Source: Torymus aiolomorphi
Lineage: Eukaryota > Arthropoda > Insecta > Hymenoptera > Torymidae
NCBI GenBank assembly: GCA_036365515.1
Contig: CM070874.1
Location: forward strand, 167,833,297-167,897,296
Direction: 5' to 3'
DNA: 64,000 bases
A model generated the notes under the pieces. The model worked only from the letters and a program-made list of their open reading frames with translations, had not been told where the DNA came from and made no database searches. A program made the position numbers and the translations under genes. Below are positions 44,216 to 56,773 of the stretch, one piece after another (position 1 is the stretch's first letter; every line of letters starts with the position of its first letter).

Positions 44216-46522
44216 TGTCACGGCCTGCCGTACCGACGTCGATAACTAGTAAGTTCGTGGTAGCGAACGCTAGAGGGTGCGTCGATGCAGTATTGGAGCT
44301 ACATCGACGAGACGAGGAGCGAGCCGGCACGAGAGAGCCCGGCATCCATCTTGTTGTTATCGCTCGTGAGAGATACACGCGTGCGAGTTCGCGGATTTTG
44401 TTATCGCGAATTTCGCGAGTGACAATGTGTTTTTTCACTCGCTTAACCTCAGTAAAGAAGTAGTGTGCTTTACTGAGGCCATTTACTCTGCCGGAAAAGT
44501 GTGACTTCACGTACTTACGTGGCAAGTACGTGAAGTATACCGAGACTGTACGGCAGGCTGATTCTACCTGCTGTACGGTGAATAAAAGTGACTTCCGCAA
44601 GTAGAAGAGCCGATCGCCTGTCGTTGCTACAGTTCGAGAGATCATGACTAACCGAGCTACGATGCCAGATGAATCGAGAGGATGCACGCGACGATGCTAG
44701 GCCACTGAGTCAAATTCGCCGAAGACCTAACATGGTAAGCGTGCACGCATCATCCGCGACGCGAGTAATAACGCGTAACCGCTCTTCCAGGCTCGTCGTA
44801 CCTGGACAACGGTGTCGAGTAGGCGCTCTAGTGCGGAGAGAGCAAGTGTGAGGAGAGAGAGTGTGGGCCTCGGGTTCGCGCTTCATCAAGGTTAAACGCG
44901 AGGTCAAACCACCGGCTATTTCAAAGCCGGTGAATGCGTACAACAGTTGCACGCACGTGTAAACCCGCCATCTACCCTCTCTCTCACACTTATGAGCACA
45001 TCCACCGAATTTTCAATTTTGGGCATGAAAAAAAAGTTTCTAAATTTTTTTAAGGCACACCTTCTGAAGCACTTTTCTTCATTCTATATAGGTCAAAAGA
45101 ACATGAAAATAAAAGAGTTACTCATTTTTTATAATAGCTATTTTTTATAATAGGTTTTACGCGCTTTTTGTTTACGTACGATTTTCTATATGTTCGTAAA
45201 ATTCAGAGAAATGTTCTAGCGTAACCTTATAATTTCGGCACTGTAAAGTTGAATGACATTTTAACATATGGATAATATCTTTATAAATGGTCAAATCTGT
45301 AGTTCACATCTATGCTAAGGATGATATTATGCTTTCTGTGGATGTGCCACCCAATAATACACTTTTTTTAAACAAGTTACGCTTTGATGTAGTCTTCTTT
45401 CAAATGCTGTAGATTATTTTAGAAATAAGGCACACATATTTGCAAGGCGTCATTTTTTTCGTTAGTCCAAGAAGAATATTTTACGGTACAAATAAAAATT
45501 TTTTTTGAAATTTATAAATTGTAGTACGATGTTTCAATTATTTTTATTTCAATTTTGAAAACAGGCACACCTTTGGGGGTTGTTTTTTCTGAAAAAATAT
45601 AATGTCAGGATGGTCTAAAAAAATTTTGGTACTGTTTGGAGGATAGCTATTTTTTTTATAGACTATTTAGTGGAAAAAACTTGGTAAAGTACACGTGAGA
45701 CTCCCCTAATTCTGACCATTCAAGACATGTTTTAGTCATGATCGCCACTGTTGATCTTGATAAAAATGAAGTGCGATTTCAAGAAAATTTTGTTTAATAG
45801 TTCTATGTATTTGAACGTTAACTAGGTTCATTTATATGAAAGATCTAGCTCAGTAACACGAAAATTAAAAATTCGGTGGATATGCTCTTATACGTTTGTG
45901 CGTCGCGCTGCGATCGCGACTGCTGTCTCACTTCGCCGCTTTAGTCGGCGAGCGCGCGCGTAGAGTACGCCACACGTGAGGCGTATTATACCCCACGTCC
46001 GCGGCGTAAATTACCGTGAGCGTGACGTCAGTCTCCGAGGCAGCTGACGTCAGAGGTAACGTGCTGGCGCACCGTTTAGGTAGGGAATACGCGAACCTAA
46101 ATTCATTTCTTTTATATTACTGATCTATTACCAAACCTCAACTTCTTTTATTTAATAAACCATAGTCTTTTATTATTAACTTTAACTGCTCGAGTTGTTA
46201 TTTCGCGACCTTAGTCATTCCGCGCTCCCCGCCGCCTCCGCGGTCGTTACGTAAGAGAAAACGTATCGTTTCATCTGAGCAGCCGGCACACGAACCAGTG
46301 AACGAGAGGAGAGTTCGAGTCACTGGTGAGAAACAAAGCGCAAGTCTTCGACTTGCGTGTTGCACGGTAAGTCACCAGGTTAGATTAACATTGCACGACG
46401 TTGTAGCGTCTGTTACCTAATCTGGCTACTCAATCTCCGGGAGTTGAACCGAGAGATATGGATTTGAACCGCTAAAGTACGCAGGTGAAACGTGCCTTAG
46501 CCCGAAAATCCACCCCGTGACA
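44216..46522 (+). repeat. 3' LTR of the TGTCACGG-type element, with nested insertion
   Basis: It begins TGTCACGGCC and ends CCGTGACA, an 8-bp inverted match of the ends. Net length without the nested element is about 1.4 kb. It shares the TGACGTCAG-rich segment and the CTTCGACTTGCGTGTTGCAC segment with 40452-41405. The flank after 46522 is AGCTTAAATT; no target duplication can be checked because the 5' LTR is truncated. Confidence 0.9.
44994..45887. mobile_element. 894-bp non-autonomous TIR element nested in the 3' LTR
   Basis: The ends are GAGCACATCCACCGAATTTT and the inverse of AAAATTCGGTGGATATGCTC-type sequence. TTAT occurs on both sides (44990-44993 and 45888-45891), while the equivalent 5' LTR position reads CACTTATACG without the insertion, which fixes the boundaries. 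The interior is A+T-rich without an ORF. Confidence 0.85.
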
Positions 46523-46804
46523 AGCTTAAATTAAAGCTTTCTTTGCCTTCTTTTATATACTTTCTAGTCCAGTTATATGTCCAGTTATATGTGAAATATT
46601 CTAAAAGCTATGAACTAAATACAGAGACGTCATTTTTATCGAAAATTGTTCATTTTAGACATAAAATAGCTTAGGTCTCGGAAAAAGGGCCCATTCACAA
46701 AAATCCCGAGACACGTGTCTCATTATTTGTTAGAAAGAAGTACCTCCTACAGTTCTGGCCAAATCCAGGACCCACACTCGCGATCGTCTCCTTGTCAGTT
46801 AATT

Positions 46805-46892
46805 TTCTAACTCACTGAGTTAGTATTCTAACTCACTGAGTTAGTATTCTAACTCACTGAGTTAGTATTCTAACTTCCTGAGTTAGAACCCC
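46805..46892. repeat. 21-bp minisatellite of palindromic units
   Basis: TTCTAACTCACTGAGTTAGTA recurs four times, the last with TTCC in place of TCAC. Each unit contains the perfect palindrome TAACTC..GAGTTA. Confidence 0.9.
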
Positions 46893-47394
46893 CATGGCTA
46901 TACTACTGTTATTTTTCTCGCGTCCACTTTTTGTTAACATATTCGGTCTACTTTCAGTCCACTTCCGACCTTTTCCGGCCCACTTTCGGTCTTCATCCGG
47001 TTCACCTTAAGTTCACAGACATTAAATTATGTAGATATTATCATTTTAAAAGGATAAGGCTACCTACCTACCAACCTACCAACCTACGAACCAACTTTTA
47101 GAATTTCAATATAATAGGGGATATGCGATAGAAGAGTGCTTATATGTCAACGTAAGTAAATTGGATTTATTTTCATGCTAATATGATGAGACTGAGGACG
47201 TAAATATTTATTTCGAAGTGAGTGAAATCTTGCAATAGAAGGAATAACGATTCCATGGAAACAATAATTTTTGAGCGAGGTGATACTCACTCGAGAAGTC
47301 ACACACAGCTTTTTAACACTCTTAAAGACTTCTAAAGATTTGTAAAAAATTTCTAAATATTGCAGCAGTGAAACCATTATTAAAAATTAAATGA

Positions 47395-47535
47395 CTTCTA
47401 AAAGACTTCCGAGACTGCGAAAAGATTTCCGAGACTGCCGAAAGATTTCCGAGACAATCGAAGACTTTCGAGACTTGCAAGACTTTCGAAAGACTTTTGA
47501 GACTTCCAAGACTTCCGAAAGACTTCCGAAATACT
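47395..47535. repeat. Degenerate GACTTCCGAGACT repeats
   Basis: Imperfect 10-22-bp units of the form AAGACTTCCGAGACTGCGAA run through this stretch. Apparent Ser/Leu-rich ORFs on the minus strand are by-products. Confidence 0.8.
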
Positions 47536-47559
47536 TCTTCCTCGCAGGTATCCGGTAAG

Positions 47560-47900
47560 AGAATAGTTAAAAACAGGCCCAGAACCAGACCAGCCGTAGG
47601 ATGTGAGATCTAGGCAGAAGAAAAACAACACGCGGATGGACAGCAATAGTATAGCTAAAAAAAAATGCCCAAACCAGAGTAGCCGTGAGAAACGACACCC
47701 AGATTAGCGGCAATAGTATAGCTACATAAAAAATCCCCAAAACCAGAATAGCCGCGGGACGTGAGATAAAAGCACATGAAGAAAGGCACTTAGATAGGCA
47801 GCAAAGAATATAGATAGCAAAAGATGCGAAAAACTAAAGTAATCGGGATATGTAAGATTTAGGCATAAAAGAATCAAAACGCAGACAGGCAGTAAAGGAT
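47560..47900. repeat. Degenerate tandem repeat, units of about 70-95 bp
   Basis: CCAAAACCAGAATAGCCG- and GGCAGCAATAGTATAGCTA-type boxes alternate four times (near 47578, 47667, 47740 and a weaker copy near 47830). Divergence rises to the right. Confidence 0.75.
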
Positions 47901-47929
47901 ATATATATTTCGGAAACCGGTACTTTTGA

Positions 47930-48368
47930 GGATCTATAGTTTTTTTCTCCAGAGTTCGTATATGCTTGACTAAAGAAATAACTCCCTCTCTGCGTTGAAG
48001 GTATTAATATAAATTCTCAAAAGTACCGTTTCATACCGATGGAATTTTGAGGATGTCCTCAAAAGTCCGAAAAATCCTCAAAGTATCGAATCCGTGCTGA
48101 CATAGATCCTCAAAAGCTGCATTTGATATATAATATATACATTTATCGGCGTTTATGTAGCCCAAGACTGTATATTAGTACCTACAGCCCAGAGTTCCCT
48201 ATGGCAAGTGACTAAAGACATAATGGACCCTGGGGTTATAGACTCTAGGTCGGGCCGCATAAACCCCTATATTTAGAAATATTATGAAGCCCGGGCTGCA
48301 TAATCAAAATCGGGCTCGATAAACCCCTATATATAAAAAAACGGGCTTTATAAGCCCCTTTCGAGAAA

Positions 48369-48405
<37 letters not shown>

Positions 48406-48418
48406 TTGTGTGCGTGTG

Positions 48419-48498
<80 letters not shown>

Positions 48499-48670
48499 TA
48501 TTTCTGGCACGTTTTGACGAGTAAAAAAGATACGGAACGACTGTTTTGGCGAGTTTTGGACGTTTTTGACGAGCTCGCCAAAAGAGCTAAGATACTATAG
48601 ACCACTTTGGCGTGTTTTATTAATACCTCAGCCCCAGAGAGGGATATTATTTCTTTAGTCAAGCATATAC
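47930..48670. repeat. Dispersed CCTCAAAAGTACC repeat with embedded (TG)n tract
   Basis: The segment contains repeated TCCTCAAAA(G/T) boxes, a TGACTAAAGAAATAA-type box in both orientations (near 47970 and 48650), and a (TG)n tract at about 48369-48495. Related arrangements occur at 56405-56765 and 58060-58390. ORFs of alternating Cys-Val or Thr-His here are translations of the microsatellite. Confidence 0.7.
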
Positions 48671-48716
48671 TTCAATCATGGTAAAAAACTATAGCTCGCC
48701 AAATAGGTTCACCAAC

Positions 48717-48719
<3 letters not shown>

Positions 48720-48765
<46 letters not shown>

Positions 48766-48782
48766 TGTGTGTGTGTGTGTGT
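48720..48782. repeat. (TA)n(CA)n followed by (GT)n, an inverted microsatellite
   Basis: ATATATACACACAC runs into ACACAGGTGTGTGT, so the CA and GT halves are inverse complements and could fold into a hairpin. Confidence 0.85.
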
Positions 48783-49204
48783 ACACTAGTGGGGCTTCGT
48801 CCCCTGCTCGTTCCGCTCGCCAACCCCCCCATTCATAAGTTGGTGAACTATATATTTGTTAGATTCATATTGTTTACTAATTTTTTATCAAAATTAAAGT
48901 TATTATTCAGGTATATTAACTGTTTCATATACTCCCTACGCTCGAAAAACTTATTTTTTATATTAAAACGAAAGAGTATTCCATGTCACCTTGAAGGTAC
49001 TATTAATTCCCATTTCTTTATTGACTTTATAGAGATTTGTTGAAGAAACGAACAGTTTTCCATGTCACCCTGGGGGTTACTGTTCATGAATGCGTTGGAT
49101 TATTTTCAGTGGTATCCTTCGCCAATAGCTCTACATTACCACTGTTAACTTAAAATTTCATAATTATTAAATATATTTTTATATGATTTACGTTATATTC
49201 GATT

Positions 49205-49618
49205 TGTTTGGGAATTCAGCTATTTTGAATTCCCGCAGTTACGCTCAGCTCGGCTCGACTCACGGTGCAGCCACGGCGTGGCAGCACCTCGTGGCGTCTC
49301 GGCGGAACAGCTGAGACGCTATACTGATTTACGCGGTATAGTCGCGATATTGTTATCTTTCTCACTCTCTCACCTGTAAATGGGAGAGATGTTAATTTGA
49401 TTAGTGTCCTGTAATATGAAAATGAGGAAGAAGAAGGAAGTCGACAATCACTCGCTCTCTCTGAATTCAGCCTTGCCACGAGGATCATCTCTCCGTTGCG
49501 TTCCTGCTAAAATTCATCGGCTCTGCTCAACATATTCACTCGCTCTACTCATCTAACTTTCGGAAACTCTCATCTGCACTTCTCACCATCGCTCACACAT
49601 CAACTCAAGTGCAGTTTA
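49205..49618 (+). repeat. 5' LTR fragment of the second BEL/Pao copy
   Basis: It aligns with 53389-53770 and, more distantly, with the LTRs at 5947 and 60934. It stops at GTGCAGTTTA, where protease-region sequence begins. Confidence 0.85.
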
Positions 49619-52600
49619 CTCAGGATTCAGCGGCAACACTCAACAATCCCAATTCTTGGAGTTGGAGGCACGCACTCAACTCACACTCTCGGAAAAACTC
49701 AACTGAAGTTACGCACCATCTACAAAAATCTCACAGTTCGGATCACAGCTCACATTATACGCCAAGTCTCAACACTATTACCAGCAGAAGCATATGAGCA
49801 ACGTCAGAGGCACAATACAGAGAAACTCAACTTGGCTGATCCGACCTTTTGGAAACCTCAAACAGTAGATGTACTCATAGGAGCAGACTATTACGGCCAG
49901 ATCATAAAACCTAACCTCATAAGGGGGAGTTTGACTGAACCTGTCGCGCAATTATCAATTTTCGGCTGGCTACCAATAGGTCCATTCAACTCAGCGATCA
50001 AACACAAGGTAGTATATCACACAACGGCTTCACTCAATACTGAAGACTTGCAGGAATTATTCACTCGCTTTTGGCTTCAAGAAGAGCCACCGTCAAATTC
50101 TGCAGTCAAACTCAACAAGGAAGAATCATTGTGTGAGCAACATTTTGTTGAAACTCACACGAGAGATACTCATGGACGATATCAAGTCAGATTACCTCTC
50201 ACAACCTCAGCAGAAGTACTAGGAAATTCATTCGGAAAAGCTCAAGCGTGCCTCAAACGAATAGTCACAAAATGCAATCAAGAAAGCATCTACAAAGAAA
50301 GGTATTATGCATTTATGGAAGAACACTGCAAATTGGGCTATATGGTGCAGATCCCTCAACAGGAAATATCTGCCAAACCATCTTACTATCTTCCTCACCA
50401 TGGAGTATTACGAGAAGATAGTCTAACGACAAAACTCAGAGCAGTATTCAACGGTTCAGCACTCACAACAAATGGAAACTCACTCAACGATATAATTCAT
50501 ACTGGATCCAACCTCTCACCTAACATTGTGGATGTTCTCATATGGATTCGAACTCAGCCATTTGTATTCTCAACTGTCATTACTAAAATGTATCGTCAGA
50601 TTAATGTTCATCCTCAAGATTGGAATCTACAACGAATTTTGTGGGTAGATGAAAACGGTCAACTCACTCACTAAGATTTGACTACAGTTACCTATGGAAC
50701 ACGAGCAGCTCCGTACTTAGTAATTCGGGCACTTTTTCAGTTGATAAAGGATGAAGGAGATGATTATCCACTTGCGGTAGGCTCACTCCTTTTTGGAAGG
50801 TACGTGGATGACATCTTCGGTGGAGCTGCATCAAAGGAAATTCTCATTGAAAAGGCCAAGCAGTTATCCTCACTCAGAACGGCGGGCGGTTTTCCATTAG
50901 CCAAGTGGAACTCCAACTCATCAGAATTTCTAAGAGATTTGCTCACAGCTGAAGAAGCTGTGCCTTTAGATGGTTGCGCCACAAACATATGTGGAATGAA
51001 GTGGCTCCCAAAATCAGATAAACTCACATTTCGGATGACTGCCACCCCACCAGGAGATGATCACTAAACGGATTATACTGTCGGAAGTATTTCAACTGTA
51101 CGATCCCATTGGAATAATCTCACCGGTCATAATCACCTCAAAAATCCTCCTACAAGAACTGTGACTTTACAAGCTTTCTTGGGACGAATACTGCCAAACT
51201 CAATTGTGAAGAAATGGCTGCACATCCGAGAAGATCTCACACACCTGAAGACAATCGCCATACCTCGGTGGTTAGGCATTTAGGATAACTCAGTAGAGGA
51301 ACATCACGGCTTCTCGGATGCTTCACACCGGCAATGGCCGCAATTCTTTACGTCAAAACCACAACACTCAAATCTCACTCAACAACATCATTTCTCATCT
51401 CCAAAACAAAGGTGGCATCACTCAAACGACTGTCAATCCCACGATTGGAATTGTGAGCGGCAGTTTTACTCACAAGGTTGGCAAAACACGTATTGGAAAA
51501 CTCACAATTGCCAATTTCACAAATTCATCTGTGGGACAGATGCTAAGGTAGCACTCAAATGGATACGCTCACACCCCTCACGATGGAAGGATTTCGTTGG
51601 AAACAGTGTTGCACTCATACAAGAACTCATTCCAAAAGTATAATGGAGACATGTGCCTGGAGCAGAAAATCCAGCAGACTGTGCTTCGCGTGGATTACTC
51701 ACCTCACAACTCAGAGAGCACCATTTATGGTGGCATGGACCAAGTTGGCTCTGCAAGGAAGAATCAGCTTGGCCATCTCAAGCCAACTCTATTCAAGAGA
51801 ACGACCTTCCAGAAGTGAGGGCCAAGGTCACACTCACCGCAGCCAAGTCAAACTCAAGCACAGTATGGAACATCATCGATCATTACTCATCACTCACTCA
51901 GCTAATAAGAATCACGAGATGGGTAATGCTTGCATGTAATCGATTCAAGGCTAAATGCAAAACTCACCATGAATCGAAACTCACTACTGATCTAATCAGC
52001 AAGGCAAAACTCTTCTGAGTCAAGAAAATTCAGCAAGTTCATTTCCACACAGAATTTATTATGCTGAAAAATTCTCAAGTCCCAAGAAACCATGTCTTCA
52101 ACCAATTGACTGCCTACATAGACTCAACAGGAATTGTTCGAGTAGGAGGGCGGCTTCAAAAAACTCAACTCGATCATCACTCAAAACCAATAACCCAGCA
52201 ATTATACCGCGGAGCAGTCAACTCACCTCACAGATCATTCGGAACGCTCATCTCTCAACTCTACACGGTGGCGCTCAACTCACCCTGGCACACACTCGGC
52301 AGGAATTTTGGATAATAGGAGGCAGAGCACCGGTCAAGTCACATATTTTAAAGTGTGTGACTTGTGCAAAGTATCGGGCTCAACGGGCTCAGCAACTCAT
52401 GGGGAAATTACCCATGGCCATCGTTACCCCATCATCACCTTTCACTCATACTGGGATCGATTACGCCGGGCCAATCACCATAACCTCGTGGAAAGGTCGT
52501 GGATCCAAAACATACAAATGCTGGATTTGTATCTTTGTGTGTTTCTCAACTTCAGCTGTTCATTTAGAACTGGTTAGTGATTACTCAACGAACAGATTCT

Positions 52601-53360
52601 GAGGGGCTTACAAACCGTTCACCTCACGAAGAGGAATACCTTCCAAATTCTATTCAGACAACGGAACAAACTTCATCGGAGCAGAAAAGGAACTCAAGAT
52701 TCTCTTCTCACAAAGTCAACATGAAAACTCAATTTTGTACAACTCACTAACCAACGAGGGAACCCAATGGATATTCAACCCACTTGTTGCACCTCATATG
52801 GGAGGCAAGTTGGAAGCAGTAGTGAAATCAGTTAAATTTCACCTGCGACGGACCATTGGGGACACTGTACTCACCTTTCAAGCTTCAGCAACCTTGTTCA
52901 CTCAAATAGAAGCGTTACTCAACTCAAGGCCGCTAGAACCACTCAGTGAAGACCCAGAAGATATCAACGCACTCATACCCGGACATTTTCTCATCGGCAA
53001 GGCATTGAACTCAGTGCCTGAACCAAGCTTACTCAACCTCAATGAATCAAGACTTCCCAAGTGTAAAACTCATTCAACGGATCACTCAGCAATTTTGGAA
53101 GCATTCATCAAGTCAATACCTTCAACGGCTTCAATCCATTTCAAAATGGCATCATCCCTCTCATGAGATAAAAGTGGGTTCCATGGTACTACTCACGGAT
53201 GAATACTCACCACCAAGCAAATGGCCACTCGCAAGAGTCACTCAACTTTATCCTGGAACCGACAATCTCACCAGAGTTGTTACCATCAAGACGGCCACCA
53301 CTCAGCTTACTCGCCCAATCTCAAAACTCGCCATCTTGCCAGTGCCAATCGGAAATTAAA
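49619..53360 (+). pseudogene. pol: BEL/Pao Pol, second copy, broken
   Basis: A protease remnant (49619-49800) is followed by reverse transcriptase from 49832 (DPTFWKPQTVDVLIGADYYG) to 51067, with RYVDDIFGG intact and one TAA at 50672-50674. An RNase H region with frameshifts follows (51070-51640). The integrase region begins MPGAENPADCASRG at 51653; TGA codons at 52016-52018 and about 52600 replace Trp or other residues. HTGIDYAGPI and YSDNGTNFIGA are intact; the Glu region reads GGKLEAVVKS. A C-terminal DUF5641-like part runs to about 53355. It keeps the integrase N-terminal segment (GRLQKTQLDHHSKPITQQLY) that the first copy has lost. Confidence 0.9.
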
Positions 53361-53388
53361 TCAACCTGGCGGTTGATGGCGGGCGGAA

Positions 53389-53770
53389 TGTTTGGGAATT
53401 CAGCTATTTTGAATTCCCGCGGTTACGCTCAGCTCGGCTCGACTCAAGGTGCAGCCACGGCGCGGCAGCTGAGATGCTACACTGATTTTCGCGGTATAAT
53501 CGCGATATTGTTATCTTTGTCGCTCGCTCACCTGTAAATGGGAGAGATTTAATTTGATTAGTGTCCTGTGATATGAAAATGGGAAAGAAAAAGGAAGTCG
53601 ACAATCACTCGCTCTCTCTGAATTCGGCCTTGCCACGGGGATCATCTCTCCGCTGCGCTTCGACTAAAATTCGTCTGCTCTACTCAACATATTCACTGGC
53701 TCTACTCATCTAATTTTCGGAAACTCTCATCTGCACTTCTCACCATCGCTCACACATCAACTCAAGTGCA
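53389..53770 (+). repeat. 3' LTR fragment of the second BEL/Pao copy
   Basis: It begins TGTTTGGGAATTCAGC after a GGCGGGCGGAA purine tract and is cut at AAGTGCA. It lacks about 26 bp near 53470 relative to the 5' fragment. Confidence 0.88.
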
Positions 53771-53965
53771 TCAACACGATTTCTATTTGAAATTTACGAA
53801 AATATTTACCAAATATTGTTGAATAGTTATTTATTCAAAATAAATTATTTTTATTTAATTTACCATTTAAAATACCCTTAAATGTTTTTATACCACTCTA
53901 ACCTCAAAATCACAACTTTGGTATGATTTTTCGGCGCTCGTGGTATAAAATACCGTTCGAAACGA

Positions 53966-54043
53966 GTGCGGAAGTTGATTATTTACTTCATGTGATTTTT
54001 CGTTCGAGAAACGTCACATGAAGTAAATCATCACCTTCCGCAC
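53966..54043. repeat. 78-bp hairpin
   Basis: GTGCGGAAGTTGATTATTTA and its inverse (TAAATCATCACCTTCCGCAC) are separated by a short loop including TTTTTCGTTCGAGAAA. It may be a tiny MITE or its core. Confidence 0.75.
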
Positions 54044-54672
54044 CAGTGTCGAAATGTACTATTGTAAGCTTTTTATAATTTGGAAACATTTATATTTATT
54101 TTTCCTGTTATATATATTTTTCCTTTTAAACATTATGTTGGATACATGGAAGAATTTAATATAATGTAGTGTAATTGATTTAAAAATTAATATAGTTTAA
54201 TTTTCGTAAAATTTCAAATATTTCATATTAATATGTAATAATAATTTACTCAATAATAATTTTCTTTCATAGCTTATATATGTATATACTTTTGTATTTG
54301 ACTTTGTATTTTACTTCTATTTGAAATTTACAAAAATATTTATGAAAAATCAATTTTCAAATTTCTATTTAAATTTTCTTTAACATATCCTGTAACGTTT
54401 TTGTAAGCTATTTATAATGTGGGAACATATATTTTTATTATTTCTGTTGTATACATTTCGTGTTGTATAAATATATTTTTATTGTCTCTATTGTATACAT
54501 TTCTGCCTTTAAACATTGTATTGGATACGTGAAAGAAATTAATGTAAAATAATAGATTTAGAAATTAATATAGCTTAATGCCATTTTTGTGAAATTTCAA
54601 ATATCTCATACCAGAAATTGAGTTGAAATTGTATATTGAAAATATTATCTTTGCTTTTGATACTCGTTAATT

Positions 54673-55008
54673 TTATTTTTCATATTTTTCAATTAAATTT
54701 TTTAAACAATTTAAATCATATTCTTTAAGTATACTATTATAATAGTCAATGTACTTATTTTCTTCCGTTCCATGGGTTTCTATTATTTCATTCAATTTGT
54801 TTAGCTTTATAGCGTTTTTTAAATTATATACTTCTACGTATTTATTTTGTGTTGGATCCCAAATTAACGGTGCTTGCTTTGTAACATTATTATCATATTC
54901 GTTGATTTCATTATTTAAATATATTTCATATTCGTCTTGTTCATTTATGTGATTCTGTAACTGTTTGTTTAATTCATCTGATTCTCTTACGTGTTGCATA
55001 CTACTCAC
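54673..55008 (-). CDS. Hypothetical 111-residue acidic protein
   Basis: This is an intact minus-strand ORF beginning MSSMQHVRESDELNKQLQNH and ending CLKNLIEKYEK. It is rich in Asn, Glu and Lys and could form a coiled coil (residues about 10-45). The start lies five bases from the edge of the large palindrome at 55013-56408. In A+T-rich DNA such an ORF can arise by chance, though the even charge pattern and lack of repeats favour real coding ancestry. I recognise no family. Confidence 0.35.
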   Translation of the reverse strand: MSSMQHVRESDELNKQLQNHINEQDEYEIYLNNEINEYDNNVTKQAPLIWDPTQNKYVEVYNLKNAIKLNKLNEIIETHGTEENKYIDYYNSILKEYDLNCLKNLIEKYEK

Positions 55009-55012
55009 TTCA

Positions 55013-56408
55013 ATATATATATGGGATATTTCAGGTGAAGTCAGCAGCTCAAAATTTTAAAATCGCTCAGAACTCGTTTTCATTTAGTTTTTTATGAAAT
55101 AAAAATGTTCCTCAAATTTTAGGTCGATATTTACAAAAATAAAAAAGCTATGCAAGATTGAAAATTCAATTTTTTTTGCAATTTTTGGTTAAAATCCAAG
55201 TTTATTCATTTTTTAACTCAAAATCTTTAAACTTTTTGTATAGAACATTGATTGGCAAAAAGTTTGCATTTTTTCTGTAGAATATGCCAGAATTTATTTT
55301 ATGACCCTTTTTGAAAGTCTCAGATTGGCTGCTTCTTAGTACACCTTCATCGAAGGATATTGAGGCTGCGGCCAAATATTTTTTATTCGACAAATTTTTT
55401 TTGTATTCTTCTTCGAAAACCCTTCAAAATGCTTTTTTGATCAATACTGGCCGAGCAAAGGGAAAAACGTTACAATTTTTTGAAATATCAAGAAAAATCC
55501 ATATTTTCAATTTTTGATAACATGATTAATGAAACTGAATATTATTCATACATCTTATGGCATGGACCGTACCACTGAATTTTGTTAGAGCATCAAATAG
55601 AACATTATATATATATATCTATTTTCAATAATATTAGGCTTACACAATAAGCGATACCTACTTATGAATTAATAATAAATTAAGCTATAGAGGTTAATTA
55701 CTATAAAGCTGTCAAAATGAAATCAGGCTACAGACTCATAATTTCATTCATAATTAGGTATTGGTTATTGTGTGAACCTAATATTACTGAAAATAGATAT
55801 ATATATAATGTTCTATTTGGTGCTCTAACAAAATTCAGTGGTACGGTCCATGCCATAAGATGTATGAATAATATTCAATTTCATTAATCATGTTATCAAA
55901 AATTGAAATTATGGATTTTTCTTGATATTTCAAAAAATTGTAACTTTTTTCCCTTTGCTCGGCCAGTATTGATCAAAAAAGCATTTTGAAGGGTTTTCGA
56001 AGAAAAATACAAAAAAAAAAAATTAGTCGAATAAAAAATATTTGGCCGCAGCCTCCATATCCTTCGATGAAGGTATACTAAGAAGCAGCCAATCAGAGAC
56101 TTTCAAAAAGGGTCATAAAATAAATACTGGCATATTCTACAGAAAAAATGCAAACTTTTTGCCAATCGATGTTCTATACAAGAAGTTTCAAGATTTTGAG
56201 TTAAAAATGAATAAACTTGGTTTTTAACCAAAAATTGCAAAAATAATTGAATTTTCAATCTTGCATAGCTTTTTTATTTTTGCAAATATCAACCTAAAAT
56301 TTGACGAACATTTTTATTTCATAAAAAACTAAATGAAAACGAGTTTTGAGCGATTTTAAAATTATGAGCTGCTGACTTCACCTGAAATATCCCATATATA
56401 TATATATA
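55013..56408. repeat. 1.4-kb near-palindrome (giant hairpin or Foldback-like element)
   Basis: The left arm (55013 to about 55670) and right arm (about 55745-56408) are inverse complements with scattered mismatches, including GGGATATTTCAGGTGAAGTC at the tips and AACAAAATTCAGTGGTACGG inside. The loop is about 75 bp. (TA)n tracts mark both tips. The same 60-codon frame (AAASISFDEG then RSSQSETFKKGHKI) is open on the outward strand of each arm, with AT-rich flanks. No transposase is seen, so it is either a long MITE or an inverted duplication of a formerly coding piece. Confidence 0.88.
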
Positions 56409-56773
56409 AGTATTTTTGTACGGTATTTTGAGGATTTCATAAAGAATTTGTACAATAGTGGTGACACAAATATAAACATTGTTATAAACAACCAATAAAC
56501 AAGCGCGTGACTAAAGAAATAATGACCCTAAGGTTATTGACTAACACCACGACGCCTGCGGCGCCCGCTTTTACGGAAAAATATCACGGAATTTCCGAAA
56601 TCGATGTATTAACACACTATTGTGGAAACCGCTGAAAAATCCTCAAAATGCCTCTCGAGTGCTTTGGACTTTTGAGGAGACTCCTCAAAATGCCTACAAA
56701 ATCCTCAAAATTCGGTATATATGACTTATATAATCCTCAAAATGCGTCCCAGATGTGAATATATATATATATA

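Larger units (their letters stand above)
49205..53770 (+). mobile_element. Second BEL/Pao copy, gag deleted, 3' LTR truncated
   Basis: It starts TGTTTGGGAATTCAGCTATT and has a second LTR start at 53389 with the same sequence. Pol is closely related to that of 5947-13514, but the LTRs are a distinct subfamily. The internal region jumps from the LTR (about 49618) straight to the protease, deleting the rest of the 5' LTR, the primer-binding site and gag. The 3' LTR ends abruptly at 53770. No target duplication can be checked. Confidence 0.9.

Noticed and set aside
48304..48662. ORFs of alternating Thr-His or Cys-Val residues
   Set aside because: They are six-frame translations of the (TG)n/(CA)n tract, not genes. 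The same applies to 58066-58380.
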